This document shows positions 1 to 8,852 of a stretch of 56,719 nt of DNA, in pieces (within the stretch, counting starts at the first letter, position 1; each line of letters opens with the position of its first letter). The stretch comes from JACKFB01 sp041389525 (GTDB lineage Bacteria > Myxococcota_A > UBA9042 > PHBI01 > JACKFB01), in the NCBI GenBank assembly GCA_041389525.1, contig JAWKRR010000051.1:1-56719 (forward strand). Direction: 5' to 3'. The notes under the pieces are model-generated. The model was not told where the DNA came from, did not search any database, and worked only from the letters and a program-made list of their open reading frames with translations. The position numbers and the translations under genes were made by a program.

Positions 1-3000
1 GTCGAGACGCTGACGGCGTCGGGGCACGTGATGGTCGGCGGCGTCGTGTCCGCGACGGTCACGAGGCTGACGCAGCTGCTCACGTTGCCGTTGCCGTCGG
101 ACGCGCTCAGCACCACGGCGGTCGTGCCGAGGGCGAAGGTCTCGGGCGCGGTGGTCGCGACGGTCACCGGGTCGCAGGCGTCCGTGGCCTGAGCCGTCGG
201 GCCCTTCACGCTGCTGCCGCCATCGACGCACTCGTAGGTGACCGCGGCGTCGCAGGTGATCGTCGGCGCCACCTTGTCCAGCGGGCACGGGCTCTGTGTC
301 ACTTCCCACACGTAGATCGCCGGTGTGGGATCGCACTGCTCGAGGTCCCGCTGGCAGGCGCGCACGAAGAACTGATGGGTGCCGACCGCGAGCGGGCCCG
401 CCGTGAACGCCTTGCCGTCGCACTCAAACCACGCGCCGTCGTCGAGGCGGCAGTCGAAGGCCTGGTGGTCGGGCTCGTCGGGGTCGGCGTACGTGAAGTC
501 GTTCTCGTCGGCCGTCGACACGAGGCTCGCAGGCTTCGTCGTGATGACCGTGTCTGGGAAGGTCGAGTCGATGAGCCAGGTCACGACCTCGGGCGTCGGG
601 TCGGGCGTGCCCGCGGCGCTGACGCAGTAGACCAGGACCGTGTGCGAGCCCTCGGCCAGCGCGGTCAGCACCATCGCCTGCGGGCACTCCGCGAACACGG
701 GGTCGGCGCCGGTCGGCGGGTCCACCGAGCAGAAATAGGCGTCGGGCTTCGGGTCCGTGCAGGCGAAGCTGAAGGTCGCGTCGTTGGACTGCGACGGGTT
801 CTGCGGGCCGATGAGCACGCTGGTCTCGGGCGCCTCGGTGTCCACGACCCACACGTGCACCGCGGGGGACGGATCGACGTTGCCGGCCGCGTCGATGGCG
901 GCGACCTGGAAGACGTGCTGGCCGTCGGCGAGCGTGCCGGTCTCGAAGCTGCCGCTGTCGCAGGGCTCCCATTCGCCCCCGTCCAGCCGGCACTGAAAAC
1001 CGGTGACCGTAGCGCCGCCTGCGCCCGCGAAGGTCAGGGTGCCGACGGTCTCGGCGGTCACCGCGGGCGGGCCGCTGGTGATGATGGTGTCGGGGGCGAC
1101 CGTGTCGATGCTCCAGGTGTGGACCGCCGGCTGCGGGTCGGGCGTGCCAGCCTGGTTTACGCAGTACACCCGCAGCGTGTGCGAGCCCTCGCTGAGCATG
1201 GTGTAGACCTCGGTCTGCTGACACTCGACGAAGCCGTCGCCGGGAGTCGCCGCGGGGAGGTCCAGCGCGCAGTAGTAAGCCAGCGGGTCGGGCACCGTGC
1301 AGCCGAACGCGAAGGTCGCGGTCGCCGACTGGGAGAGCAGGTCCGGCTTCGTGATGAACGACGTGTCGGGCTGGGATGTGTCGATGATCCAGCCATAGAC
1401 CGCCGGGGTCTCGTCGACCACCCCGTCGCCGCGGACCGAACGCACCAGCAACGTGTGCGAGCCCTCGGCCAGGCCCGAGTAGCTGGCGCTGCCGCCGTCG
1501 CAGGGCTCCCAGTCGCCGCCGTCGAGCTGGCAGTCGAAGACCGTGCCCGTGGGGTTGAGTGGATCCTTATAAAGGAAGGTGGCCGAGGTCGACGCGGTGA
1601 TCGACTCGGGTCCCGACGTGATCTCGGTGTCGATGTCGGTGCAGACCGAGGCGCCCTGGCCCACGGCGTCGGTGGCGCCATCGCAGTTGTTGTCCAGGCC
1701 GTCGCAGACGTCGGCGCTTGGCGTGCCGGCGGTGGCGTTGCAGCGCGGCTTGCCGTCGACGCCGCAGACGACGGAGCCCGACGCCTTGCAGACGCCCAGG
1801 CCGACCGTGCAGTCGTCGCCGAGCCCGAGGCCCTCGTCCGTGGCGCCGTCGCAGTTGTTGTCCAGGCCGTCGCAAAGCTCGCCGTCGGCGACGTAGGTCG
1901 TCGGCGCGTGGGCCGCGAAGACCGCCGCGTCACACGGCTCCCAGCTTCCCTCGACGCAGTACGACGCGGGCGGAACCGCGCCAGCGCACACGCCCTTCAG
2001 GTCGTCGCCGCACGAGCCGGCGGCGAGACTCAGGTCAGTCGCGTCCGTCTCGCCGTCGCAGTCGTTGTCTTTGGAGTCGCAGACCTCGGTGCTCCCCTCG
2101 ACGACCTCCGCGTCGCACGCCGTGGAGCCGTCCTCCTGGCACACAATCACGCCGCTCCGGAGGCACTCGCCGAGTCCGACGCTGCAGTCGTCGCCCACGG
2201 TCGCGTTGGGCGTGTTCACACACTTGTTCCCGTCGCACGCGTCCTCAGAGCAGGCGTCCCCGTCGGCGCACTGCCCAGCGTTCACGCACTCGACGCACGA
2301 GTTGTCGGCCGTGTTGCAATGCGGGATATCGCCCCCGCACTGGGTGTCCGCGACGCACTCCACGCACATGGTCGTGTCGCCGCTGCACACGCCGCCGTCG
2401 CAGGGCGCGCCCGCCTCGGCGAGGCCGTTGCTGCAGGTGTTGTTGCTCCCGCACGCGTCCACCGTGCACTCGATCTCATCGTCGCAATGAGCCGCGGTCA
2501 CGCACGCGACGCACCCGTTCGTCGTGGGGTTGCAGTGCGGGTTGTCCCCGCCGCAGTCCGCGTCGCTGGCGCACTCCACGCACATGGTCGTGTCGCCGCT
2601 ACACACGCCGCCGTCGCAGGGCGCGCCCGCCTCGGCGAGGGTGTTGCTGCAGGTGTGCCCTTCCGAGCACGCGTCGACCGTGCACTCCAGGCTGTCGTCG
2701 CAATGCTCCGACGAGACGCACTCGACGCAGGTGTTGCTCGCGACGTTGCAGTGGGACTCATCACCGCTGCACTGGGTGTCGCTGACGCACTCGACGCACT
2801 TCTTCGTGTCGCCGCTGCACACCCCGCCGTCGCAGGCCGTGCCGGGCTGGCTCGCGGTGTGTGTGCAGACGTTCCCTTCCCCGCACGCGTCCACGGTGCA
2901 CTGCACACCGTCGTCGCACTGCTCGGCGTTGACGCACTCCACGCACTTGTTCGTCGCGACGTTGCAATGCGGTGTGCTCCCGCTGCACTGGGTGTCGCTG

Positions 3001-4952
3001 ACGCACTGGACACAGATCGCCGACGCCCCGCTGCACACCCCGCCTTGGCACGCGGTCCCAGCGTCGGCCGGGGTGTGCGTGCAGGCGTTGTTCACGCACG
3101 CGTCCACCGTGCACGCGACCTGGTCGTTGCACTGCCCCGCCGTCACGCACGCCACGCACTTATTGGTCGCCACGTTGCAGTGGGGCGTGTCGCCCCCGCA
3201 CTGGGTGTCGCTCAGGCACTCCACACAGGCCGGGTTGGTCGCCGCGCCGTTGCAGACCCCGCCCGTGCACGCCGTGCCGGCTGCAAGGCTCGTGTGCGCG
3301 CATCCCGAGGCGCAGGACTTCACGGTGCAAGGGTTGTTGTCGTCGCAGGGCGTGTTGGCGCACGTCCACCCGCCGTTCGCAGTGCACTGCACGACGCCGC
3401 ACCCCGACGCCGGACACGCGTCGCCAGGCACCAGGAGGTCGTCGCCGAACTGGTCGGTCTCGTCGATCAGCGCGTCGCCGTCGTTGTTCACCCCGTCGCA
3501 GATCTCGGGCAGCACCTCGTCATTGATCTTGCAGCAAATCACGCCGCCCTGCTGGTTCGGGAAGCGCTTCACGACGTTGTTGGACTCCTGCACCCCGTTG
3601 GAGCCGCACGACCACGCCCAGTCGGCCGCGGTGTCGTAGCCGTAGTCGCTCGCCGGGTTGTCTTTGTCGGAGCTGCCGGGCCAGATGTAGTTCTGCAGGC
3701 CATTGCACAGGTCGCTACCGAAGCGGTTCAGCGGCGAACAGGTGCCGCTCACCGGTCGCCCCAAGTTCCCGCACCCGAAGACGTCGTTGAAGCTGGTCGG
3801 CGTGCCGTTGACCACGTCCTCGCACAGCCCGGTGCCGGGTCCGGAGGTGCGCGTCATGAAGAAGGCGCCGCCGGGGCCGGCCGGAGGCTGCGGGATCGGG
3901 ACGCCCGTCGGGTCGAAGCCGAAGTCGCCCGTGCCGAAGTTCGGGTAGGTGGCCGACACCGCGTCGGCGCAGCCCGCCTCGCCCGTGCGTGAGGCCACGT
4001 CGTCCGGCCCGTTGCAGACGCGCCAGCCCGGTGCGCACAGGTCCTGGACGTTGCAGCCCGTGCCGGCGCTGTTCGTGCCGTGGTTGCCCGCCTGCCGAGC
4101 GCACGCCGGGGTGTTGATCCACACGCCCGGCACCGTCCACGCCCCGCCGCAGGACGCGATGGTCGGGTAGGTGGAGATGCTGGTGAACCCCTCGCGGCTG
4201 CCGTCCGCGCAGCCGACCGCCGCGCAGTCGCCACCGCCGCCCGCCGCCGCCGTGGCCATCATCGAGTTCACCGCGAGGGCGTTGGCGCCGCCGCCGGTCA
4301 CGTTCAGCCACGAGTAGTCCATCATGATCGCCAGGGTGCCGGTGACCCCCGGCTTCATGTCGGCGCCGGTGAAGAGGGCGCCGGCGTTCTCGGTCATGAT
4401 CATGTTCGCGGCGGGGGCGGTCACGACGCCGCAGGCCGCGCCGCTGACCAGCGCTTGGGTGTTGGGGATGCAGCTCGCCCACGCCTCGTTCGGCTTGCAG
4501 GACGGCGGGGCCGGACGACCAGCGACGACCGCGGGGGTGGTGACGCTGGCGGCCAGGACCGCGTTGATGACCGCGAGGTCAGCCGCGCCGACGAAGTGCT
4601 CCGAGACGATCACCAGCTGGCCGCCCTGGGCGAGGTAGGTGTTGAACTTGGAAGCCGGGAATCCGCTCGCCGTGAGGTCTTGCGTCGAGGTGCAGACGAA
4701 CACGCGATCGTAGAGCGTCAGGTCGGCCGCTGGCGCGTAGCCGAGGTTGGTGACGGTGTCGCCGCCCGTGACCAGCGGGGCGAGCGCGGTCGCGATGCCG
4801 GTCGCGCACTCGGGGGCTCCGTTGCCAGCGCCGCCCGCGACGGTGGCGATGGAGGCGGCGTGCGCGCTCGGCGCGGCGACGGCGGCGAGGCTCGCGATCG
4901 CCAAAACAGCGAGGAGGCGACTACGAAACTGACGGCTTGCGGACGACGGCAT
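1..4952 (-). CDS. Giant secreted Cys-rich repeat protein with MopE-type metal motifs and HYR/Ig-like repeats (3' end outside window)
   Basis: An uninterrupted frame of about 1650 codons runs from ATG 4952 off the left edge, so the C-terminus is missing. GGGAG lies just upstream of the ATG. Residues 1-32 are a signal peptide ending in AHA. Residues about 33-190 look like an alpha/beta domain, followed by a Cys-rich unique region. Residues about 510-910 hold tandem Cys-rich modules of the form CVxCVSDTQCSG...HCNVATNKC. CDGxDNxCDG motifs, the MopE-type putative metal-binding motif, occur near residues 487, 964, 1030 and 1087. From about 1110 there are several repeats of roughly 85 residues (FDCxLDGGxWEPCDG, then GxHTLxV), then HYR-like repeats. 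It is probably a surface or extracellular protein; the function is unknown. It lies downstream of, and on the same strand as, the 5267-6265 lipoprotein gene. Confidence 0.85.
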   Translation of the reverse strand, partial: MPSSASRQFRSRLLAVLAIASLAAVAAPSAHAASIATVAGGAGNGAPECATGIATALAPLVTGGDTVTNLGYAPAADLTLYDRVFVCTSTQDLTASGFPASKFNTYLAQGGQLVIVSEHFVGAADLAVINAVLAASVTTPAVVAGRPAPPSCKPNEAWASCIPNTQALVSGAACGVVTAPAANMIMTENAGALFTGADMKPGVTGTLAIMMDYSWLNVTGGGANALAVNSMMATAAAGGGGDCAAVGCADGSREGFTSISTYPTIASCGGAWTVPGVWINTPACARQAGNHGTNSAGTGCNVQDLCAPGWRVCNGPDDVASRTGEAGCADAVSATYPNFGTGDFGFDPTGVPIPQPPAGPGGAFFMTRTSGPGTGLCEDVVNGTPTSFNDVFGCGNLGRPVSGTCSPLNRFGSDLCNGLQNYIWPGSSDKDNPASDYGYDTAADWAWSCGSNGVQESNNVVKRFPNQQGGVICCKINDEVLPEICDGVNNDGDALIDETDQFGDDLLVPGDACPASGCGVVQCTANGGWTCANTPCDDNNPCTVKSCASGCAHTSLAAGTACTGGVCNGAATNPACVECLSDTQCGGDTPHCNVATNKCVACVTAGQCNDQVACTVDACVNNACTHTPADAGTACQGGVCSGASAICVQCVSDTQCSGSTPHCNVATNKCVECVNAEQCDDGVQCTVDACGEGNVCTHTASQPGTACDGGVCSGDTKKCVECVSDTQCSGDESHCNVASNTCVECVSSEHCDDSLECTVDACSEGHTCSNTLAEAGAPCDGGVCSGDTTMCVECASDADCGGDNPHCNPTTNGCVACVTAAHCDDEIECTVDACGSNNTCSNGLAEAGAPCDGGVCSGDTTMCVECVADTQCGGDIPHCNTADNSCVECVNAGQCADGDACSEDACDGNKCVNTPNATVGDDCSVGLGECLRSGVIVCQEDGSTACDAEVVEGSTEVCDSKDNDCDGETDATDLSLAAGSCGDDLKGVCAGAVPPASYCVEGSWEPCDAAVFAAHAPTTYVADGELCDGLDNNCDGATDEGLGLGDDCTVGLGVCKASGSVVCGVDGKPRCNATAGTPSADVCDGLDNNCDGATDAVGQGASVCTDIDTEITSGPESITASTSATFLYKDPLNPTGTVFDCQLDGGDWEPCDGGSASYSGLAEGSHTLLVRSVRGDGVVDETPAVYGWIIDTSQPDTSFITKPDLLSQSATATFAFGCTVPDPLAYYCALDLPAATPGDGFVECQQTEVYTMLSEGSHTLRVYCVNQAGTPDPQPAVHTWSIDTVAPDTIITSGPPAVTAETVGTLTFAGAGGATVTGFQCRLDGGEWEPCDSGSFETGTLADGQHVFQVAAIDAAGNVDPSPAVHVWVVDTEAPETSVLIGPQNPSQSNDATFSFACTDPKPDAYFCSVDPPTGADPVFAECPQAMVLTALAEGSHTVLVYCVSAAGTPDPTPEVVTWLIDSTFPDTVITTKPASLVSTADENDFTYADPDEPDHQAFDCRLDDGAWFECDGKAFTAGPLAVGTHQFFVRACQRDLEQCDPTPAIYVWEVTQSPCPLDKVAPTITCDAAVTYECVDGGSSVKGPTAQATDACDPVTVATTAPETFALGTTAVVLSASDGNGNVSSCVSLVTVADTTPPTITCPDAVSVS

Positions 4953-5266
4953 GACGGGGCTCCCGAGACGAGCGCGGAGCCAGCGGGGGAGCCGGCGCCG
5001 CGAAAGCGTGAACTCGCCGAAGGATGGCCTGTGACGCCTCGGCGAAGCGGGCGCAGTATTGCGCCTCACGCCCTCGCAAATCCAGCGAACCCGGGTCGGG
5101 AGAGGCTTTGGGGCGGCGGGGCTCGGCGGCAGGCGGGCTCACGGAGGCAGTCCCCACGGGCGAACTCGCACGACGCCGGCGCACAGGACCTCGTCGCACT
5201 TTTTCGACCGCGCGCGGCGCGGACACGCGAGGCTCGACCGCACGGATCAAGCCCGCCCCCCCGAAC
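4953..5266. other. Intergenic region upstream of the giant Cys-rich gene
   Basis: About 314 bases lie between the stop of the upstream lipoprotein gene and the start of the giant secreted protein gene, both on the minus strand. I see no convincing gene, RNA or strong inverted repeat. It probably holds the promoter and 5' leader of the giant gene. Confidence 0.5.
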
Positions 5267-6265
5267 CTACAGCCGGCTGCGAACGCCCGCGCCCCACCAC
5301 TCGTGCTCCGTCTTGGCGACCGGGGTCACCTTGCCGTCCAGCAGCCCGATCACGACGATCGCGCCGGACGCGTCGAAGCCGAAGATGCGCTCGGTCCACC
5401 CCGCCAGCCCCCACAGCTCGAAGAGCCCCGGCGTCGTGCCCACGAGGGCCAAGGTCCCGCCCGTCTTCGGGTCGATGCGGACGATGCGGTCGTCGGTCTT
5501 CAGCGTCTCATTGACCGACGCGAAGGTGCCGATGCCCTCGATGGAGAACGCGTCCCCGCTGGACGTGAAGTTCGGCCCGTAGCTGCCGAGCTTCGTCGCG
5601 GAGACCAGCCCGCCGGAGACGCTCAGGCGAAACCACCCGCCATCGTTCGCGACGCCGATCAGCATGTCACTGCCTGCCGAAATCGCCGCGCCGGGCACCC
5701 AGGTCAGCCCGTTGAAGCTGTCGGGAAGCTCGCCCATGCGCCAGCACTCGGCCGTCTGCGGGTGGCAGACCCACAAGCGGTCGAAGCTGACGCCCCACAG
5801 GACTCCCCAGCGGTCGATGGCGATGTCGGTCATCTGCTCCGACGTCTCGAAGCCAGGCGGGAAGTCGAAGGCGCCGACAGGGTCCACGAAGTAGGTCTTC
5901 ACGTTCATCGTGAAGAGCGTGTCCTCGGTGTGCGCGTAGACGGTCAGGTCGAGGGCGATCCCCGGCCGCGTGCCGTCGTCCGGGAAGGGGTCGGCGGCGT
6001 CCGGCACGCCGTCGTTGTCGCGGTCGCCGGTCTCGGGCGGGGTCGTCTCGGCGAGCGCGTCGACAGAATCTGCTGCTACGTCGGGCCCCACTGCCGAATC
6101 GGCGCCCACGACGTCTGAAGGCACGAACCCGCCGTCGCCGAACTGCGCGTCACCCACCACCACGTCGGCGACCGGCGCCACGTCGGCGCGCCCGCCCTCA
6201 CTCGACTCAGCGCAGGCCGCGATCACCGTCATCGCCGCCGCCAGCCACGCTCGCCGCCACGTCAT
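5267..6265 (-). CDS. Lipoprotein with thrombospondin type 3-like calcium motif and beta-propeller-like body
   Basis: This 332-residue protein starts at ATG 6265 with a hydrophobic signal and lipobox (VIAAC, Cys about 18), so it is predicted to be lipid-anchored. An Asp/Val/Ala-rich linker covers residues about 25-80. DRDNDGVPDAADPFPDDG follows, a thrombospondin type 3-like calcium-binding repeat. The remainder has repeated W/G-rich blades (DIAIDRWGVLWGV, GLAGWTERIFGF) resembling a beta-propeller. No catalytic motif is visible. The linker style matches other lipoproteins in the window. Cellular role unknown; a surface display or binding function is only an inference. Confidence 0.8.
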   Translation of the reverse strand: MTWRRAWLAAAMTVIAACAESSEGGRADVAPVADVVVGDAQFGDGGFVPSDVVGADSAVGPDVAADSVDALAETTPPETGDRDNDGVPDAADPFPDDGTRPGIALDLTVYAHTEDTLFTMNVKTYFVDPVGAFDFPPGFETSEQMTDIAIDRWGVLWGVSFDRLWVCHPQTAECWRMGELPDSFNGLTWVPGAAISAGSDMLIGVANDGGWFRLSVSGGLVSATKLGSYGPNFTSSGDAFSIEGIGTFASVNETLKTDDRIVRIDPKTGGTLALVGTTPGLFELWGLAGWTERIFGFDASGAIVVIGLLDGKVTPVAKTEHEWWGAGVRSRL

Positions 6266-6380
6266 TCACGCCCCTCCACCGCCGGGATCTCACGCTGAAG
6301 TGTGGCACCGTCGGCGCGCTTGGCGCCAGCACGCAACGCTTCTCCTTGACGCCGCGCCAGCCACCGCGGACAACCCCCGC

Positions 6381-7064
6381 GTGGATCCCCGCATCATCGC
6401 CATCCCCGGCTTCAGCGAGCCCGTGTCCTGCTGGACTCACCTCTTAGGCGCCGGCGTCGTGGCCGTCGCGATGTGGTGGCCGCTGGCTCGCGCGCGCCGC
6501 GCCGGCTTCCTGTGGCCCGTCGTCGCCTACGTCGCGGGCCTCCTCTTCATGCTCTCGATGAGCGGCGTCTACCACCTGCTGGAGCCCGGCCGCACCCCGC
6601 GCGCCGTGCTGCAGCGCCTCGACCACGCCGCCATCTGGGTGCAGATCGCCGGCACCTTCACCCCGATCCACGCGATCCTCTGTCGCGGCTGGTGGCGGGC
6701 GGGCTTTCTAACCCTCATCTGGGTCCTCGCCATCACGGGCCTGACCTTGAAGACGGTCTTCTTCACCGAGATGTCCGCCTGGCTCGGCACGGGGCTCTAC
6801 GTAGGGATGGGCTGGCTTGGCGCCGCGAGCGCGTGGCACCTCGTGCAGATCCGCGGCGCTCGATTCGCCCGCCCGCTGCTGGTGGGTGGCGTCTGGTACA
6901 CCGCTGGCGCCGTGCTCGAGGCGATCGCCTGGCCGACGGTGATCTCGGGCGTCATCGAGGCCCACGAACTGTTCCACGTGGCCGTTCTGGTGGGCGCGTT
7001 CATTCACTGGCGATTCATCTATCGCGATGTGCTGCTGGCGCCACCCCTGCACGAGAGCGCGTAA
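6381..7064 (+). CDS. Hemolysin III / PAQR-family membrane protein
   Basis: The product is about 227 residues from GTG 6381. Upstream codons in the same frame overlap the divergent lipoprotein gene and look non-coding, so GTG 6381 is preferred. Seven or so hydrophobic segments are evident. Family hallmarks are present: an early PVSCWTHLLGAG segment, MSGVYHL with its His, RLDHAAIW, GTFTP, and a C-terminal EAHELFHVAV with two His. In the PAQR/hemolysin III superfamily the conserved Ser, Asp and His residues bind a metal in the membrane, consistent with hydrolase chemistry. The name hemolysin is historical. It sits 72 bases upstream of the rim-type operon on the same strand, so co-transcription is possible but not shown. 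Confidence 0.85.
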   Translation: MDPRIIAIPGFSEPVSCWTHLLGAGVVAVAMWWPLARARRAGFLWPVVAYVAGLLFMLSMSGVYHLLEPGRTPRAVLQRLDHAAIWVQIAGTFTPIHAILCRGWWRAGFLTLIWVLAITGLTLKTVFFTEMSAWLGTGLYVGMGWLGAASAWHLVQIRGARFARPLLVGGVWYTAGAVLEAIAWPTVISGVIEAHELFHVAVLVGAFIHWRFIYRDVLLAPPLHESA

Positions 7065-7136
7065 TCTGCTAAGCTAGCCGCCCCCACCCGGTGACAGCGG
7101 GCACCCAGAACATCCCCCCCGCGGAGCCCCGAAAGC

Positions 7137-7643
7137 ATGTCCGACGCGAATCCCCCTAACCGGCCGATCATCGGCTGGCGCGAATGGGTGGGTCTGCCGG
7201 ACCTCGGGATCCCGCGCGTCAAAGCGAAGGTGGACACCGGCGCCCGCTCCTCCTCGCTGCACGCGTTCCATATGCACGCCTTCGAGCGCGACGGCGCCGA
7301 GTGGATACGCTTCGAGGTCCACCCGCTGCAGCGAAAGATCACCGACACCGTCGTCGTCGAGGCGCCAATTCTCGAGTACCGCTCCGTTCGAAGCTCCAGC
7401 GGCGTGGCCCAGCGCCGCCCCGTCATCGTCACGCGCGTCGAGCTGCTCGGGGTGACGTGGCCGGTCGAGCTGACCCTCGCCCGCCGCGACCAGATGGGCT
7501 TCCGCATGCTGCTCGGCCGCCAGGCATTTCGCGGTCGATTTCTCGTCGACGCAGGCAAGTCGTACCGGGGTCGTAAGAGCACCAAGAAACCAGCAACCCG
7601 AAAGAAGAAGACACCGACCCCGCAAAGCGGAAGGCAGACTTGA
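7137..7643 (+). CDS. RimB-like retropepsin/putative ATP-dependent zinc protease (PF05618 family)
   Basis: This 168-residue protein belongs to the RimK-associated protease family. The core IGWREWVGLPDLGIPRVKAKVDTGARSSSLHA contains the diagnostic DTGA-S-S-L-H motif (about residues 32-40) of this retropepsin-like fold, and a second conserved block, GFRMLLGRQAF, lies near 125. The tail is Lys/Arg-rich (residues about 140-168), possibly for RNA or ribosome contact. The stop codon lies 2 bases before the RimK ATG (7646), so the two are almost certainly translationally coupled. In Pseudomonas the homologue RimB trims glutamates added to ribosomal protein S6 by RimK; the same role is inferred here. 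Confidence 0.88.
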   Translation: MSDANPPNRPIIGWREWVGLPDLGIPRVKAKVDTGARSSSLHAFHMHAFERDGAEWIRFEVHPLQRKITDTVVVEAPILEYRSVRSSSGVAQRRPVIVTRVELLGVTWPVELTLARRDQMGFRMLLGRQAFRGRFLVDAGKSYRGRKSTKKPATRKKKTPTPQSGRQT

Positions 7644-7645
7644 CC

Positions 7646-8845
7646 ATGGACCTCGCGATCCTCTCCTGCAGCCCCAAATGTTACAGCACGCGCCGACTCC
7701 GCGAGGCCGCCGAGCAGCGCGGACACACGGCCAGGGTGCTGAACACCCTGAAGTTCTCGATCGATCTGCGAGCGGGCCAGCCGGATCTCTACTACCGCCA
7801 AGAACACCTGCCGCACTACGACGCCGCGCTGCCGCGAATCGGCGCGTCGATCACGTACTACGGGACGGCGGTGGTGCGGCAGTTCGAGCAGATGGACGTG
7901 CTGTGCGCGAACTCGAGCAACGGCATCTCCAACTCGCGCGACAAGCTGCGCAGCTTGCAGATCCTCAGCCGCCACAAGCTGGGAATCCCCGAGACCACCT
8001 TCGTCCGCGACAAGAAGGACGTCCTCCCGGCCATCGAGCGCGTGGGCGGGGCGCCTGTGGTGATCAAGCTGCTCGAGGGCACCCAGGGGATCGGCGTGCT
8101 GCTCGCCGACACGGTGGAGTCCGCGGCCGGCATCGTCGAGCTACTGCAGAGCCAGAAGCAGAACGTGCTCATCCAGAAGTTCGTGGCGGAGAGCAAGGGC
8201 CGCGACATCCGGGCCTTCGTGGTCGGCGACCAGGTGGTCGGGGCGATGCGGCGCGTCGCCCAGGGGCAGGAGTTCCGCAGCAACGTGCACCGCGGCGGCC
8301 GCACCGAGAAGGTCGAGCTCGACGAGGCGTACTGCGACACGGCGGTGCGGGCGGCCCAGATCATGGGGTTGCGCGTGGCGGGCGTCGACATGCTCGAGAG
8401 CAAGGACGGCCCGCAGATCATGGAGGTCAACTCCTCACCGGGCCTCGAGGGCATCGAAGGGTGTACGGGGTTGGACATCGCGGGCGCGGTCATCGACTAC
8501 ATCGCCGGGCAGGTGAACTTCCCCGAGGTCGACATCCGGCAGCGCCTCACGGTCAGCCGCGGGTACGGCGTCGCGGAGATCGCCATCCCTGAGGGCTCGC
8601 ACTACATCGGCCGCTCCATCGGCGAGTCGGGGCTGCGCGAAAACGACATCAACGTCCTTACGCTGCATCGCGGGACGACCGTGATTCCGAATCCGAAGTC
8701 CGAGCGGGTGCTCGAGTCGGGCAATCGGATGCTGTGCTTCGGCAAGCTCGATCGCATGCGCGATCTGATCCCGCCGAAGCTGCGCCAGGAGCGACGCCAC
8801 AAGGTGCAGAAGCTCCCCGAGTCGGCCGCGCCACACAAGGAGTGA
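7646..8845 (+). CDS. rimK: RimK-type ATP-grasp glutamate ligase with C-terminal RCK_C-like domain
   Basis: This 399-residue protein begins at ATG 7646 (MDLAILSCSPK), as in known RimK proteins; a TTG six bases earlier is less likely. Residues 1-300 align by eye with E. coli RimK: YSTRRLREAAEQRGH, LPRIGASITYYGTA, the ATP-binding loop VVIKLLEGTQGIGV, FRSNVHRGG, and the metal-binding MEVNSSPGLEGIE. RimK adds glutamates to the C-terminus of ribosomal protein S6. The protein is about 100 residues longer than E. coli RimK. The extra C-terminus (GVAEIAIPEGSHYIGRSI, NVLTLHRG, VIPNPKSERVLESGNRMLCFG) has the signature of an RCK_C/TrkA_C ligand-binding domain. It lies in an operon with the RimB-like protease and a metallohydrolase. 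Confidence 0.92.
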   Translation: MDLAILSCSPKCYSTRRLREAAEQRGHTARVLNTLKFSIDLRAGQPDLYYRQEHLPHYDAALPRIGASITYYGTAVVRQFEQMDVLCANSSNGISNSRDKLRSLQILSRHKLGIPETTFVRDKKDVLPAIERVGGAPVVIKLLEGTQGIGVLLADTVESAAGIVELLQSQKQNVLIQKFVAESKGRDIRAFVVGDQVVGAMRRVAQGQEFRSNVHRGGRTEKVELDEAYCDTAVRAAQIMGLRVAGVDMLESKDGPQIMEVNSSPGLEGIEGCTGLDIAGAVIDYIAGQVNFPEVDIRQRLTVSRGYGVAEIAIPEGSHYIGRSIGESGLRENDINVLTLHRGTTVIPNPKSERVLESGNRMLCFGKLDRMRDLIPPKLRQERRHKVQKLPESAAPHKE

Positions 8846-8852
8846 GGTCCCT

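Noticed and set aside
1900..3300. Possible mobile or satellite repeat
   Set aside because: The periodicity is due to Cys-rich protein modules within one open frame.
375..3992. A 1205-codon plus-strand frame rich in Arg, Ala and Val
   Set aside because: It is antisense to the giant Cys-rich gene. Composition is typical of a GC-rich shadow frame, and the minus frame has a signal peptide and known motifs.
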